Assembly (NCBI GenBank): GCA_030849465.1 | Contig: JARVLF010000020.1 | Coordinates: 310,001 to 374,000 of the forward strand | Length of the DNA stretch: 64,000 nucleotides | Source of the DNA: Moesziomyces globuligerus | Taxonomy: Eukaryota > Basidiomycota > Ustilaginomycetes > Ustilaginales > Ustilaginaceae | Reading direction: 5' to 3' | Shown here: one piece after another, positions 39,851-49,598 of the stretch | How the letters are laid out: each line of letters begins with the position of its first letter | How positions within the stretch are numbered: the first letter of the stretch is position 1 | Notes under the pieces: generated by a model | The model's input: the letters and a program-made list of their open reading frames with translations, nothing else | Database searches by the model: none | Told to the model about the DNA's origin: nothing | Translations under genes and position numbers: made by a program

Positions 39851-41258
39851 ATGACATCCGCTGCCAAGCTGACCAAGCCCACCGTACCCTTCTCCGAGGC
39901 CCCTTGGATCCAGGGCCTGCCTTCATCAATCTTCACGTCGCCATCGCACGTTCAGCTGCGCGAATGGTGCCGCGTGTGGTGCGATGAGGTGCTGATCAAG
40001 CTCGGCGCCAAATACGAGGAGGCGGGCGTAATCAACGATGACGAAGCATACCAGCGTGCCGCCAAGGACGGTGTGCTGTTCGCTTTCGCCACGGGCGTGC
40101 ATGTGGAACCAAGCATCGCCAAGATCGCCAAGGGCGCCGGCGTCAGTCTTCCGGCTGGCATTCCGATGGAGGAGTGGAACAACATCCACGACTACATTAT
40201 CTGGGACGAACTCAACCGATGCGCCAGTCCAGTGCTCATGGGTCTGATTGGCGGACTGACCTACGGTTCGGGGCCGATCATGCACTTTGCTAGCGACGAG
40301 CAGAAGGCACGCTGGCTCCCTGAGATCTTTTCGGGCCGCAAGCGCATCTGCCTTGCTATTACTGAGCCCCTGGCAGGCAGCAATGTGGCTAACCTCAGTG
40401 CCGAGGCAACGCTGATCGAGGAAAACGGCAAGAAGTATTACCTCGTCAACGGCAGCAAGAAGTGGATCACGAACGGCATCTATTCGGACTGGTTCACGAC
40501 TGCAGTTCGCACGTCGGGCAAGGCGGGCGATTCGAATGGAATTTCGCTGCTTATGATCGAACGCGGGCCAGGTCTCACAACCAAGCAGATGAAAATGCTG
40601 CCTGGAGGAGCCTCCGGAACGACGATCGTCGAGTTCGACGACGTCAAGGTGCCCGTAGAGAACCTGATCGGCAAGGAGGGCGACGGGCTTCGCCACGTCT
40701 TCTATAACTTCAACCACGAGCGGCTTACGATCGCCTTCACTGCACTGCGCTATTCTCGAGTATGTATGGAGGATGCCATCGCCCATACACGCCGTCGCGA
40801 GGTGTTTGGCAAGAAGCTCATCGAGCAGCCCGTGGTGCGCCACAAGATCGGCCACATGGCGCGCGAGGTCGAGGCGCTGCAGGCCTGGACCGAGAGCGTC
40901 GTCTTCCAGCAGCTCAACATGAGCATCGCGCAGTCGAACGCGCTGACCGGCGGCACGTGTGCGCTGCTCAAGGCGCACGCGGGCATCGTCCTCGAGAAGG
41001 TGGTGCGCGAGGCGGTGCACCTGCTCGGAGGCATGGGCCTCACCAAGGGCGGCACGGGCGAACGCATCGAGCGCATCTGGCGCGAAGTCAAAGGTGAGCC
41101 TCAAAGCTTCTCACATCCTTTGAGTTGCCATGCTGACCATCGACCCCTCTGTGTGTTGGCTCGCAGCGCTTACCGTACCCGGCGGAAGCGAGGACGTGAT
41201 GATCGACCTCGGCGTCCGACAGCAGCTCAAGCTCATCGGTCCCCAGAGCAAGTTCTGA
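39851..41258 (+). CDS. Acyl-CoA dehydrogenase, one intron, PTS1-like C-terminus SKF
   Basis: Exon 1 is 39851-41093, intron 41094-41166, exon 2 41167-41258, giving 444 residues. The FAD-binding middle region is ITEPLAGSNVANLSAEAT and the segment KKYYLVNGSKKWITNG; the C-terminal helical domain includes FNHERLTIAFTALRYSR, RRREVFGKKL, and LLGGMGLTKGGTGERIERIWREVKALTVPGGSEDVM. No mitochondrial presequence is visible; the protein begins with the SEAPWIQGLPSS-type start seen in fungal acyl-CoA dehydrogenases. The spliced end is GPQSKF. SKF is the functional PTS1 of yeast catalase A, so a peroxisomal enzyme of fatty-acid beta-oxidation is plausible. Reading through the intron gives an unrelated basic tail instead. 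The substrate chain length cannot be told. Confidence 0.9.
41094..41166 (+). other. Intron in acyl-CoA dehydrogenase gene
   Basis: 73 bases, donor GTGAGC, acceptor CTCGCAG, splitting a codon after its first base. Splicing gives the family-typical end (EVKALTVPGGSEDVM..) and the terminal SKF. Confidence 0.9.
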
Positions 41259-41400
41259 GACACTGCTCTTGCCTCCTGTGGCGAAGCACAGGCCGATACC
41301 GACGAGAATGCTTTGATCTTGATGCTTGCGCTACATGGCACTGTTGGAGAGATGGGGTAGATATGAAGTCGACAAATGAAAGCATGCATGTAAACGGGAT

Positions 41401-41438
41401 CTATGAAATTAATGTTAATCTATAAAATTAATGTGAAA
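41401..41438. repeat. A/T-rich 19-base imperfect tandem repeat, two copies
   Basis: CTATGAAATTAATGTTAAT and CTATAAAATTAATGTGAAA lie head to tail, about 60 bases upstream of the tRNA gene. The base composition is unlike the surrounding DNA. Confidence 0.8.
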
Positions 41439-41498
41439 GGATGCACATTCACCAAAGAACTATATGTGCAATTTCCGTGCGGCCTCACATCGAAATTT

Positions 41499-41570
41499 GC
41501 CTCCTTAGCTCAGCGGTAGAGCACTTCACTAGTAATGAAGAGGTCAGTCGTTCGAGTCGGCTAGGAGGCA
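41499..41570 (+). tRNA. tRNA-Thr, anticodon AGT
   Basis: 72 bases fold as a full cloverleaf. The acceptor stem is GCCTCCT (41499-41505) with AGGAGGC (41563-41569), 7 pairs, and A is the discriminator. The D arm is GCTC/GAGC with loop AGCGGTA. The anticodon stem is CTTCA/TGAAG with loop CTAGTAA, whose central triplet AGT reads ACU (and, with inosine, ACC and ACA) threonine codons. The variable loop has five bases, and the T stem is AGTCG/CGGCT with loop TTCGAGT. There is no intron and CCA is not encoded, as in eukaryotic nuclear tRNAs. Confidence 0.97.
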
Positions 41571-41579
41571 TCTCTTTTT
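41571..41579 (+). terminator. RNA polymerase III terminator
   Basis: TCTCTTTTT directly follows the tRNA; the run of five T is the usual Pol III stop. Confidence 0.85.
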
Positions 41580-42072
41580 GTCATGCTTTTTATCCTTCCT
41601 CTGTCCACCTTTTGCTGGGTTAGACGGCGGGCTGCCCTTTGTTTGCAAGTAGGATGCCCGGGTGGAATGATGGGGGTTTCCGGCTCAGTAAAGGGGCTAA
41701 GGGAACTTTGCGCACTTTTGGTGTCGTGTGCCATCTTGGATTTGTTGCCGGTTCGGGGTGGAAGGATCGGGTGGGATTAGGTTTGAATCAGAGAAATGAG
41801 GTGGAGGTTTGCGGAAATTCGAGGTGTTGGATGCCGATGGAGCGGGTTGCAGGCCAGGTGCAGATCAGATGCGTCGGGCTGCATGCAGGTCGATCGGATT
41901 GGATCAGCCCACAGTCGCTGGGGCAGTCCGAGATCCGTGGAGTTGCATCGTGTACCCTGAGCTCGGACCTTCGCGCGAAGGTCATTCCGGCGCCCACTTT
42001 GCCTTTACCCCCACCACGCAATTCACATACACGTGAACGCGGACCCGACGCCTCGGAACGGATCAGTGCAGC

Positions 42073-43095
42073 ATGTCGATCGACGAAACCAACGGCGACG
42101 GAGCGCGGTGTGCCTGGGCGACGCTGCTGACGTCGGAGCACCTCCTGCCGGGTGTGGTGGTGTTTGCGCATACGCTGCTCGTCGAGCACCGCTCTCGCTA
42201 TCCGCTGGTCATCATGGCGACTTCGAAGCTCTCCGAACGCGCACGTGCGCTTCTCTCCTCGATGCTGCCCGAGGGCCGCGTGGTGATCCGCGAGATCGAG
42301 CCGATCTATCCCGCCTCGACGGCTACGGGGCTGGCGTATGCGCGGTTCAACGAGGTCTGGACCAAGCTGCGCGCGTTCGAGCTGACCGAATACGACCGTG
42401 TCGCTCTCGTCGATTCGGACATGCTCGTCCGACATAACATGGACGACCTCCTCCAGCCGCCGACGTTTCCGGCTTCGTCGTCGGGAGGCGAGGAGTGGAT
42501 TGCTGCAAGCTGGGCATGCACGTGCAATCCGAATCGGATCGCGACCTATCCCTCGGACTGGATCCCCGAGAACTGTGGCTTCACCGCTCAGACCTTGCCG
42601 GAAGCTGCTGATGCGGCGACGGTGGTTCAACCCACGCCCGAGACGGCGAGACCGGGAAGGCTGATCAACTCGGGATTGGTCTTGTTGACGCCGTCGCGCG
42701 CGACGATGGACGAGATGATCGAAACCATCCACACCGATCCGCAGATTCCCGAGTACCGCTTTCCCGATCAGGACTTCTTGGCCGACTTCTTCAACACGCC
42801 CAAGAGGAGGATCAAGTACCTCCCCTACAAGTACAATGCGCTCAAGAAACTGCGTCTCGTCCATCCCAACATCTGGCACGACACCGACGCAGTCAACGTA
42901 CACTACATCCTCGACAAACCTTGGAACTTGGGCAGACCAGGCTCAAACGCCAACCCCCAGGATCCTGACCACGAAACTCACTCCTGGTGGTGGAACGCCT
43001 ACGACCAGGTCGATTCCAACCGCTCCTCCAAAGCCGCTCTCACCATCGTCGACTCCGACTGGCAAGAATGCGTACACAAGTACATGAAACTCTAG
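42073..43095 (+). CDS. GT8-family glycosyltransferase (glycogenin/galactinol-synthase-like)
   Basis: 340 residues. The N-terminal strand WATLLTSEHLLPGVVVFAHTL, the metal-binding DxD motif DSD (114-116, in VALVDSDMLV), LINSGLVLLTP, the FPDQDFLADFF segment and the late HYILDKPW motif are in the order of retaining GT8 enzymes. These transfer sugar from UDP-sugars. The protein lacks a signal peptide and transmembrane segment, so it should act in the cytosol. It is too short for the self-glucosylating C-terminal tail of glycogenin and lacks an obvious acceptor tyrosine region, so it may be a stand-alone transferase. The substrate is unknown. The tRNA gene lies about 500 bases upstream. Confidence 0.88.
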   Translation: MSIDETNGDGARCAWATLLTSEHLLPGVVVFAHTLLVEHRSRYPLVIMATSKLSERARALLSSMLPEGRVVIREIEPIYPASTATGLAYARFNEVWTKLRAFELTEYDRVALVDSDMLVRHNMDDLLQPPTFPASSSGGEEWIAASWACTCNPNRIATYPSDWIPENCGFTAQTLPEAADAATVVQPTPETARPGRLINSGLVLLTPSRATMDEMIETIHTDPQIPEYRFPDQDFLADFFNTPKRRIKYLPYKYNALKKLRLVHPNIWHDTDAVNVHYILDKPWNLGRPGSNANPQDPDHETHSWWWNAYDQVDSNRSSKAALTIVDSDWQECVHKYMKL

Positions 43096-43251
43096 CCTCC
43101 CACACCCACCGCTCCCACAGGACCGCACAACCTCCAGCCATGTAATGCTGTCACCGGATGGACCTTAAGGACCCTGGAAATGCCATCGAACGCAATGGGA
43201 CGAAACCACGCTCTCTGGATTGCGAATGTGCTTTTGGGGGGAACGAGCATG

Positions 43252-45384
43252 TCACGCGGCTCTGTCAGCCGTGCTCTTGGCCGCGCCGATCCAGGAGGGC
43301 CTAGCAGGGAGGGAGGGATGCGATATCGCGGATGGCTTTGGGGTGGCTGTGTTGTTCGTCGCAGGATTTGCGGGCGTCGAGCTGCCGTTTGCGCTGACAC
43401 CACTAAAGCTCGCCGAGCGGGATGAGGTAGCTGACGAGACCGAGCCCACGCTCACTGCATCGTCGCGGGCCGAGCGGCCACCGCCTGTGCCGCCGCGCTG
43501 AGAGCTTGCTCGACTGCTATTCCGCGAGCCTGAGCCGGCATAAGCACCGTTGATATAGCCGCCCGCTGGGCCCGGATGCGCATGGTTGGACGAGAAGCCC
43601 GTGTTGATCGCCCCTTGCTGACATGTCGCTTGCGGATACGCCGCTGGAGGTGCTTGGGCGGGACGCTGCATTCCAGCCATACCATGGATGTGCGTTGATG
43701 CGTGATGCGCCCATGCATCGACACCGTTCACTCCCGCTTCCTGACCGCCCAGCGAGCGGCGCTGCGCCCCAGCGGGCACCTGCATCGCTCCGTTGGCCTG
43801 CCTGGCGGCTTGGAAGCCATTCTGTCCCCCTTGACCAGCAGCACCGGGCAGTGCAGGGAATGCGTCATTCTCCGACGCGTCTCTCGGTGACTGCCATGTG
43901 CGCTGCGCCTGCGGATACGCCTGCTGGGCGAGCTGCCTTGTATAATCGTACGCGTAGTTGGCGGTGCCTGGCGCGGCCAGCGCGCCGCCCGGCATGTAGG
44001 TGGGCGTGCTACTGCCCGCCGGGTGGAAGCTCGGCGCTCTGGACCGCAGGTTTGGATTCGAGTGCGACTGCTGCAGATTCAATGGCTGGGCCGAGCCAAA
44101 ATAGCCAGGCCCCGCATGCGCAGGCAGCGCTAGCGGGCTGGACATGGGCGGCGCTGCGGCCATGTGCGAGATCGAGGGACCGCCCGGAGGCAGCGCGCGG
44201 CAGAAGTCGAGGTCGTCGTTGAGACCGTCGCTGGTGTGGCTGGAGCCGGCTTTCCTCGAGGCACGCGGACGCTGGTTCGAGCCGTCTTGGCTGGCAGCCG
44301 AGGAGGTGGAGGATGAGGCCTTCTTCTTGGTGGCAGAGCGAGCGCCGGAAATGGAAGCGACGGGGCTGGATGCAGCTGAGCTGGCGGGCGAAGGCTTTGT
44401 GTCGTTTGCGCCGCCCTCGTTATCCTTAGCATGACCGAGTTGGGAGGTGGACGAGGTGGGCGAGGTGGAGTCGGCGGAGGCAAGGTCGCCAAAGATGCGT
44501 GCGCGCGCGGCCTTGTACGAGGCTTCGCGTTCTTCGAGGGTCATGTCCTTGCGTGCCTTTACGGCTGTAGCCTTTTCCGAATCGCTGTTGCTCGCCGAGG
44601 GATCGTTTGGGTGGCGAGAGTTGCGGCTGCTGGAGGGATCGCGACGCATGATCTTGAAAGCGGCTTTTGGAGCTGGCGATGGTGTCGGGAGGCCAGCGGC
44701 CGGAGCTTGGTAGGGCGATGAGGCGGACGAATCTGGTGCGGCCGGGCTCGCTGCACCGGGAGAGGGAGCGGCAGAGGCAAGATCGATCGGCGTTGTACGA
44801 GCGGCGTCGACGGGGTCGAGGCCCTCACGGCGGGTAATGTGCTCGCGCGCGCGAAGCGAGAGAAGCGCTGGAGGATGCGATGTGAGCGGAGTCTTTGTGA
44901 GAGTGATGCATTGAGTGGCGCGATCGAGGTGGTGGTCGAGATGGAACTGATCTGCGCATCGGTGTACGAGCAGGCGCTGGTAGGCGTTCATGGGAGCGAG
45001 CTCGAGCTTTGAGCGGGAGGGGTCTCGAACAAAGGCGGACATGTGGTTCTCGTGCTGGCTGAAGAAGATACGGTCGTCGCGCTTGCGCATAGCTTGGAGA
45101 ATGGTGTCGTCGGGCGGTTGCTGCTGCTGATGGCGCGGCATTGGAAGCGAGGACGATGATGGTGATGCTGATGCGGGTGAGGCTGAGACTGGTTGGGGCG
45201 AAGCGGCCTCGCGGGAAAGAAGCGCAGGCGACGAGGCCTGTCCGGAGCGCAGCGCCGAGGCGAAGGTGGGCGGACGTGGCGACTTGACTGCGATGGCCGT
45301 CGGCGACGGAGAGACGTCCGAGGGCGCATCCGAATGGAGCGAAGTGTCGACGAGCGCCTGGGAGAGCGAGTCGAGCTGCGTCAT
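43252..45384 (-). CDS. R3H and SUZ domain RNA-binding protein
   Basis: 710 residues from the Met at 45384. An R3H domain lies at about 105-165 with the signature Arg137-x3-His141 (YQRLLVHRCADQF). A SUZ domain follows at about 235-310, recognisable by AFKIMRRDP and the later TLEEREASYKAARARIFGD. The R3H-SUZ pair occurs in R3HDM1/2, ARPP21 and yeast Rbs1-type proteins, which bind single-stranded RNA and affect mRNA stability or translation. The remaining 400 residues are low complexity, rich in Gly, Ala, Ser, Asn and Gln with a few aromatics, the kind of tail that favours RNP granules. A second R3H protein lies at the right edge of the window. Confidence 0.9.
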   Translation of the reverse strand: MTQLDSLSQALVDTSLHSDAPSDVSPSPTAIAVKSPRPPTFASALRSGQASSPALLSREAASPQPVSASPASASPSSSSLPMPRHQQQQPPDDTILQAMRKRDDRIFFSQHENHMSAFVRDPSRSKLELAPMNAYQRLLVHRCADQFHLDHHLDRATQCITLTKTPLTSHPPALLSLRAREHITRREGLDPVDAARTTPIDLASAAPSPGAASPAAPDSSASSPYQAPAAGLPTPSPAPKAAFKIMRRDPSSSRNSRHPNDPSASNSDSEKATAVKARKDMTLEEREASYKAARARIFGDLASADSTSPTSSTSQLGHAKDNEGGANDTKPSPASSAASSPVASISGARSATKKKASSSTSSAASQDGSNQRPRASRKAGSSHTSDGLNDDLDFCRALPPGGPSISHMAAAPPMSSPLALPAHAGPGYFGSAQPLNLQQSHSNPNLRSRAPSFHPAGSSTPTYMPGGALAAPGTANYAYDYTRQLAQQAYPQAQRTWQSPRDASENDAFPALPGAAGQGGQNGFQAARQANGAMQVPAGAQRRSLGGQEAGVNGVDAWAHHASTHIHGMAGMQRPAQAPPAAYPQATCQQGAINTGFSSNHAHPGPAGGYINGAYAGSGSRNSSRASSQRGGTGGGRSARDDAVSVGSVSSATSSRSASFSGVSANGSSTPANPATNNTATPKPSAISHPSLPARPSWIGAAKSTADRAA

Positions 45385-46757
45385 GGTGAGTATGCAAGAG
45401 GCTTGTGGGAGTCGTGTTGGTCTTGAGTAGGGTGCGACGATGCGCAAGCGAAGCGCGTGCCGTTGGAGAGCGAGGAAGGAGGTAGCTGTGCAGCTGATGT
45501 CACGGGTGTTGAGACATGGCTATGGTGCGCTGGGAGGCTCTCGGGAAGCGGCAAGCGTGACGAAGGCTACGAGCGAGGGTGTGTCGTGACGACGCCAGGT
45601 AGTTGTGGCAGGTACGATCTGCGATGGTAGCTGAGTGCGCGAACGAGGTGAGAGCTGGTGGTGATGTGATTGGGGGAGAGGAGAAGGGAGAAGGTTGCGG
45701 ACGGTGTCTGTTGAATGCAGTCAGCCAACACAAAGCCGCATCGACTGGCATCGACTGGGACGACACGCTGCTGCTCGTCGGCACTTTGAGGCTTGGCCTC
45801 TCTCCGCACTTGAAATTTATTTTCTGCTCCTGTCAGGCCGAACAGCCGACGTGGGCGGAAGCGGCCTAGTCAAGAAAAAAAAATTCGCCGAGGCGATAGC
45901 GATGACCCCGACTTGCACTGGTGCGCTGGTGAGAGATGCTGGTGTGGCCAGGAGCACAACCACGGCCGACGACCTCATGGGGGCTTTCCGGACGAGCCGC
46001 CGGAAGAGCCGCGACTCGGCCAGTGCAGCCAAGATGGCTGAGCTTGGCTTTGCAGCTGCGAGGGCGCGGACCTTGTTGTACGAGTGGTGACAGCTCCACG
46101 CTCGGATCGGAACGAGTGTGAGTGCAAGTTTGCATCTGTTAGGCTGTGCGAATTTGTCGACGCGCGCTCACACGATCTCGTTCGAGACAAGGCGCAGCCT
46201 CGCAGATCGATTTCGAGAATCTTCCCATTTTCGCAGTCGCGATTTTCCGGAGCATTTTTCTCGGATTTCTTTTTCTTTTGCGATGGAAGCACAACAGATC
46301 GCACGATTGCAAACCCGAATCAAAGCGACTGCGCATTTTGAAAGCAGGCAGCAGGCGGCAGGGAGCAGGCAGCAAGTGGCAGTGATTTTTAGATGTGGGG
46401 CGGGCCTTTTTCGATCCAACTCGCCTGGCACCAGCAGCTGCGCCATCTCGTCAGAGTCAGAAACACTCTCTCTCCCGCATCGCACGCGCTCGCTCGTCTG
46501 CCTTCCTCCCTCCCTCCCTCTCTCTCACATCATCTTCAGCTCGCTCTTCTTCGCATCACCCTTTGCGCCTAGCACACTCTTTGGAGCCCAACACCGGATC
46601 TTAGCTTAGCTGCGCCGTCCGCACGCCTCATCCGTCAAGCAGCCTCGGCTTCCTTCTCTTGCCTGCCAGTTGCTCTGCGCAGAGCGCTTCTGACAGTTGC
46701 ATCGCAACTAGGCCTGCAGCACTCATCACCCCCACCATTGCAACATCACACTCCGTC
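45385..46757. promoter_or_regulatory. Divergent promoter of R3H-SUZ and UBP3-type genes
   Basis: 1.37 kb without a coding frame worth keeping. It contains a perfect three-block heat-shock element at 46212-46224 and several CGATTTTC-like motifs just after it. The stretch from 46480 to 46620 is C/T-rich and probably holds the start of the deubiquitinase transcript. Confidence 0.55.
46212..46224 (+). promoter_or_regulatory. Perfect heat-shock element TTCnnGAAnnTTC
   Basis: TTC-ga-GAA-tc-TTC matches the trimeric Hsf1 consensus without mismatch. It lies 534 bases upstream of the deubiquitinase start and about 830 from the R3H-SUZ start. Confidence 0.6.
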
Positions 46758-49394
46758 ATGGCCCCTCCGATAGCATACGCCCAAACATCCCATCCCACCA
46801 ACTCTTCTTTCGTACACCCTCGGTCCTCGTCCACGATACCCTCTCCAGCAGCCAAGAATACCCCTTCCTCCCAAGCATCCTCTTTCGCCTCGACATCAGC
46901 AACGTCCTCAGCCCTCGCCGACATGTCGTCCTCTTCCTCATCTTCGCGCCCGTCCTTTGTCTCGCCCTCATCCGTAGACAACGCTATCGACATTTCGGAG
47001 CCATCCTCGCAATCCACCGGTCTTCTCCTCCGTCAGCCCGGTCAACTCTCCCCCTTCGCCAAGCAGAGGAGAGCCAACTCACAACGCGCCTCTCAAGACC
47101 AATCCAGGCTCGATCCGCATTTGCAGTCCCTTCAGCAAGCCGACCTCGCCGCCGCATTCTGTCCGCCATCGCCATCCGCCGCGCCCGCACTCACCCTCTC
47201 CTATCGCTCTAGACCGGAGCCATCTCAATTTCCAACCTTCTCCGCGCTCCTTCAGACGCTCCCCACCCCCAAACCTCGTCTGTACCGCCCCTCGATCAAA
47301 ACCTCCGACAGCACCCCCGCGCCCTCCTCCATCTCCACCCACCCCTCCTCGCCACTCACATCGGAACACCCCGACCTCACCGCCTCCTCGCTCACAGAAG
47401 CCACAAGCATCACACCAGCAGACTCGCACGCTTTCTCAGACGCAGCCTCCGCAGCCTCCACAACAACCACCACTCCCCAACTCGCAGCGCCAAAAATAAA
47501 TGCTTGGGGCGCTCCCAAGTCGTGGGCCGACACCCTTGGCCGCAACGGCCTCTCCTCGAAGGGTCCCATCGGCGTCAGCGTCAACGTCAGCGATTCAAAA
47601 GATCCCGCCTCCTTCTCCGCCTCGCCTGCACGCTCTCCCAAGGCTACCACCTCCAAGAAGGCGGCGCGCAAGTCCGCTGCCTCCCAGCAAAAGCTCGCCA
47701 TCATGAGCCTCGAACGTCTTCTCGGAGATGCCCACACCGAGTTCGACGCGCCCGTCACACATCCGCGTGGTCTCGTCAACAAGGGCAACTTCTGCTTTGC
47801 CAACGCCATCCTCCAGACCCTCGTCTACTGCGCTCCCTTCTACAACCTCTTCACCCTCATCGGCAACGAGGTCCCCGCCGACTTTGGAAACGCCACCCCG
47901 CTCATGGAGGCCGTCATCCAGTTCCTGCGCGAATTCCTTCCCTCTGACAACGCAACAGCCTTCGACGATCCCCGCACCGGCCATGACGCAAACGCTGCGG
48001 CTGCCGCGGCAGGCGCCGCCTCCGAGCCCCTCCTCCCCGAGTTTGTTTACGACGCAATGCGTCTCAACAAGCGCTTCGACCAGATGCGTCGAGGTCACCA
48101 GGAGGACGCCGAAGAGTTCCTCGGCTTCTTCCTCGATACCCTCCACGAGGAGCTCATCGCTGCACAGCGCAGGTCGGCCCTCAAGCTCGCACACTCCGCT
48201 GGCGGTCCCAACGGCCTGCTCTCCAAGCTCTCCGAGGAAGAGAAGAAGCTCAACGGCGTCTCGGACGACGACCTGCGCCGTCTCGGCGTGCGACTCCCCA
48301 AGGACGGCTCGGCCACCGATGCGATCGGTCTCGGTCTTGACGCCGCACTCGACTCGGACGAGATCGTGGAGCGTGAAGTCATGCGCCCCGTCAGCCCCTC
48401 CGAAGAAGGTTGGATGGAAGTCGGCCAGAAGGGCAAGACCGCCTACACGCGCACCACCTCCACCTCCGAGTCGCCCATCACCCGCATCTTTGGCGGCAAG
48501 CTCCGCAGCGTCCTCAAGACGCCCGGCGCCAAGGACAGTGTCACGCTCGAGCCCTACCAGCCGCTGCAGCTCGACATTCAGCCGGCGCATGTGCAGTCGA
48601 TCGAGGATGCGCTTCTGCACCTCACCGAGCCCGAGATCATCCCGGGCGTCTGGTCGCCAGCGCGCGCTGCCCAGGTGGATGCCACCAAGCAGGTCTTCAT
48701 CGAGTCGCTCCCGCCCGTCCTCGTGCTCCACTTGAAGCGCTTCATCTACGACGAGATCGGCGGCGTTCAGAAGAGCCAGAAGCCGCTCTCGTACGGCACG
48801 ACGCTCGAGATCGCGCCCGACGTGCTCAGCCCGGCAATGCGCACCCAGCCGCGCCCGCGCTACCGTCTTTTCGGCGTGGTTTACCACCACGGTCGCTACG
48901 CCTCCGGAGGTCACTACACGGTCGACGTGCTTCGCCAGGACGGACACTCGTGGCTGCACATTGACGACACGCTCTTCCACACCATCCCCGTCGAGCACGT
49001 CGTGCGCAACGCCGCCTCTGCTAACAAGGACTACGGCCACGATGGCCTTGCCTACCTCCTCTTCTACCGACGCGAGCTGCCGGGCGAGGCAGAGCCTGCT
49101 GCCAGCAGCGTCTCGGCTCCGCTGCCCGCATCGCTACCGGCTCAGGTCAGGACGGCTGCGCCTCCGAAGGCGAATGGCAGCCATGCAGCCGCGGTCGACG
49201 GCAGCGCGGCCAAGCCGCACGCAGCGCAGCCATCCACGGCACCTGCGGCCGCAGCCAAGGCCAAGCAGGCCAAGGGTGTAGCGGGCAAGCATGCCAACGG
49301 GCACGCGGATTCGGCCGCGTCGTCGCCACGCGCGCAGCATGCATCGCCCAACGCGGCGCCGGCCAAAAAGGCGGTCCCTGGGTGGGACCGATAG
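46758..49394 (+). CDS. UBP3: Ubiquitin-specific protease, Ubp3/USP10 type
   Basis: 878 residues from the ATG at 46758; the in-frame Met 33 codons upstream is in the leader. The catalytic Cys346 is in NKGNFCFANAILQTL and His719 in SGGHYTVDV, with the Asp box in WLHIDDTLF. RGHQEDAEEFLGFFLDTLHEEL and VLHLKRFIYDEIGGVQKSQKPLSY match Ubp3/USP10. N-terminal low complexity includes AWGAPKSWAD, like the short motif ahead of the USP domain in USP10. Ubp3, with cofactor Bre5, deubiquitinates coatomer and TBP-associated targets and promotes ribophagy; USP10 binds the stress-granule protein G3BP. The C-terminal 115 residues are Ala/Pro low complexity. Confidence 0.93.
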   Translation: MAPPIAYAQTSHPTNSSFVHPRSSSTIPSPAAKNTPSSQASSFASTSATSSALADMSSSSSSSRPSFVSPSSVDNAIDISEPSSQSTGLLLRQPGQLSPFAKQRRANSQRASQDQSRLDPHLQSLQQADLAAAFCPPSPSAAPALTLSYRSRPEPSQFPTFSALLQTLPTPKPRLYRPSIKTSDSTPAPSSISTHPSSPLTSEHPDLTASSLTEATSITPADSHAFSDAASAASTTTTTPQLAAPKINAWGAPKSWADTLGRNGLSSKGPIGVSVNVSDSKDPASFSASPARSPKATTSKKAARKSAASQQKLAIMSLERLLGDAHTEFDAPVTHPRGLVNKGNFCFANAILQTLVYCAPFYNLFTLIGNEVPADFGNATPLMEAVIQFLREFLPSDNATAFDDPRTGHDANAAAAAAGAASEPLLPEFVYDAMRLNKRFDQMRRGHQEDAEEFLGFFLDTLHEELIAAQRRSALKLAHSAGGPNGLLSKLSEEEKKLNGVSDDDLRRLGVRLPKDGSATDAIGLGLDAALDSDEIVEREVMRPVSPSEEGWMEVGQKGKTAYTRTTSTSESPITRIFGGKLRSVLKTPGAKDSVTLEPYQPLQLDIQPAHVQSIEDALLHLTEPEIIPGVWSPARAAQVDATKQVFIESLPPVLVLHLKRFIYDEIGGVQKSQKPLSYGTTLEIAPDVLSPAMRTQPRPRYRLFGVVYHHGRYASGGHYTVDVLRQDGHSWLHIDDTLFHTIPVEHVVRNAASANKDYGHDGLAYLLFYRRELPGEAEPAASSVSAPLPASLPAQVRTAAPPKANGSHAAAVDGSAAKPHAAQPSTAPAAAAKAKQAKGVAGKHANGHADSAASSPRAQHASPNAAPAKKAVPGWDR

Positions 49395-49598
49395 GGTTCT
49401 GCTTTTCACTCATCTTCTCTCGCTGTATTCCTCCCGCAATCACAATCGCATGCATTTCGTCTTCTCTCTACGAGGCTGATGAGAACGAGATGGCATTGCT
49501 AAGAAAACGAGACGGGGACGGAGTCGTGACGGGTCGTAGGCGGGTCGTGCGAGAGAAAGATTGTTCAGTGACGAGGCTGTGGAGAAAGGGGGCGGGGT

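Larger units (their letters stand above)
41259..42072. other. Intergenic region holding the tRNA gene
   Basis: Left part: 3' end of the dehydrogenase gene and an A/T-rich 19-base tandem repeat (41401-41438). Middle: tRNA-Thr. Right (41600-42072): promoter of the GT8 gene, no further gene. Confidence 0.6.
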
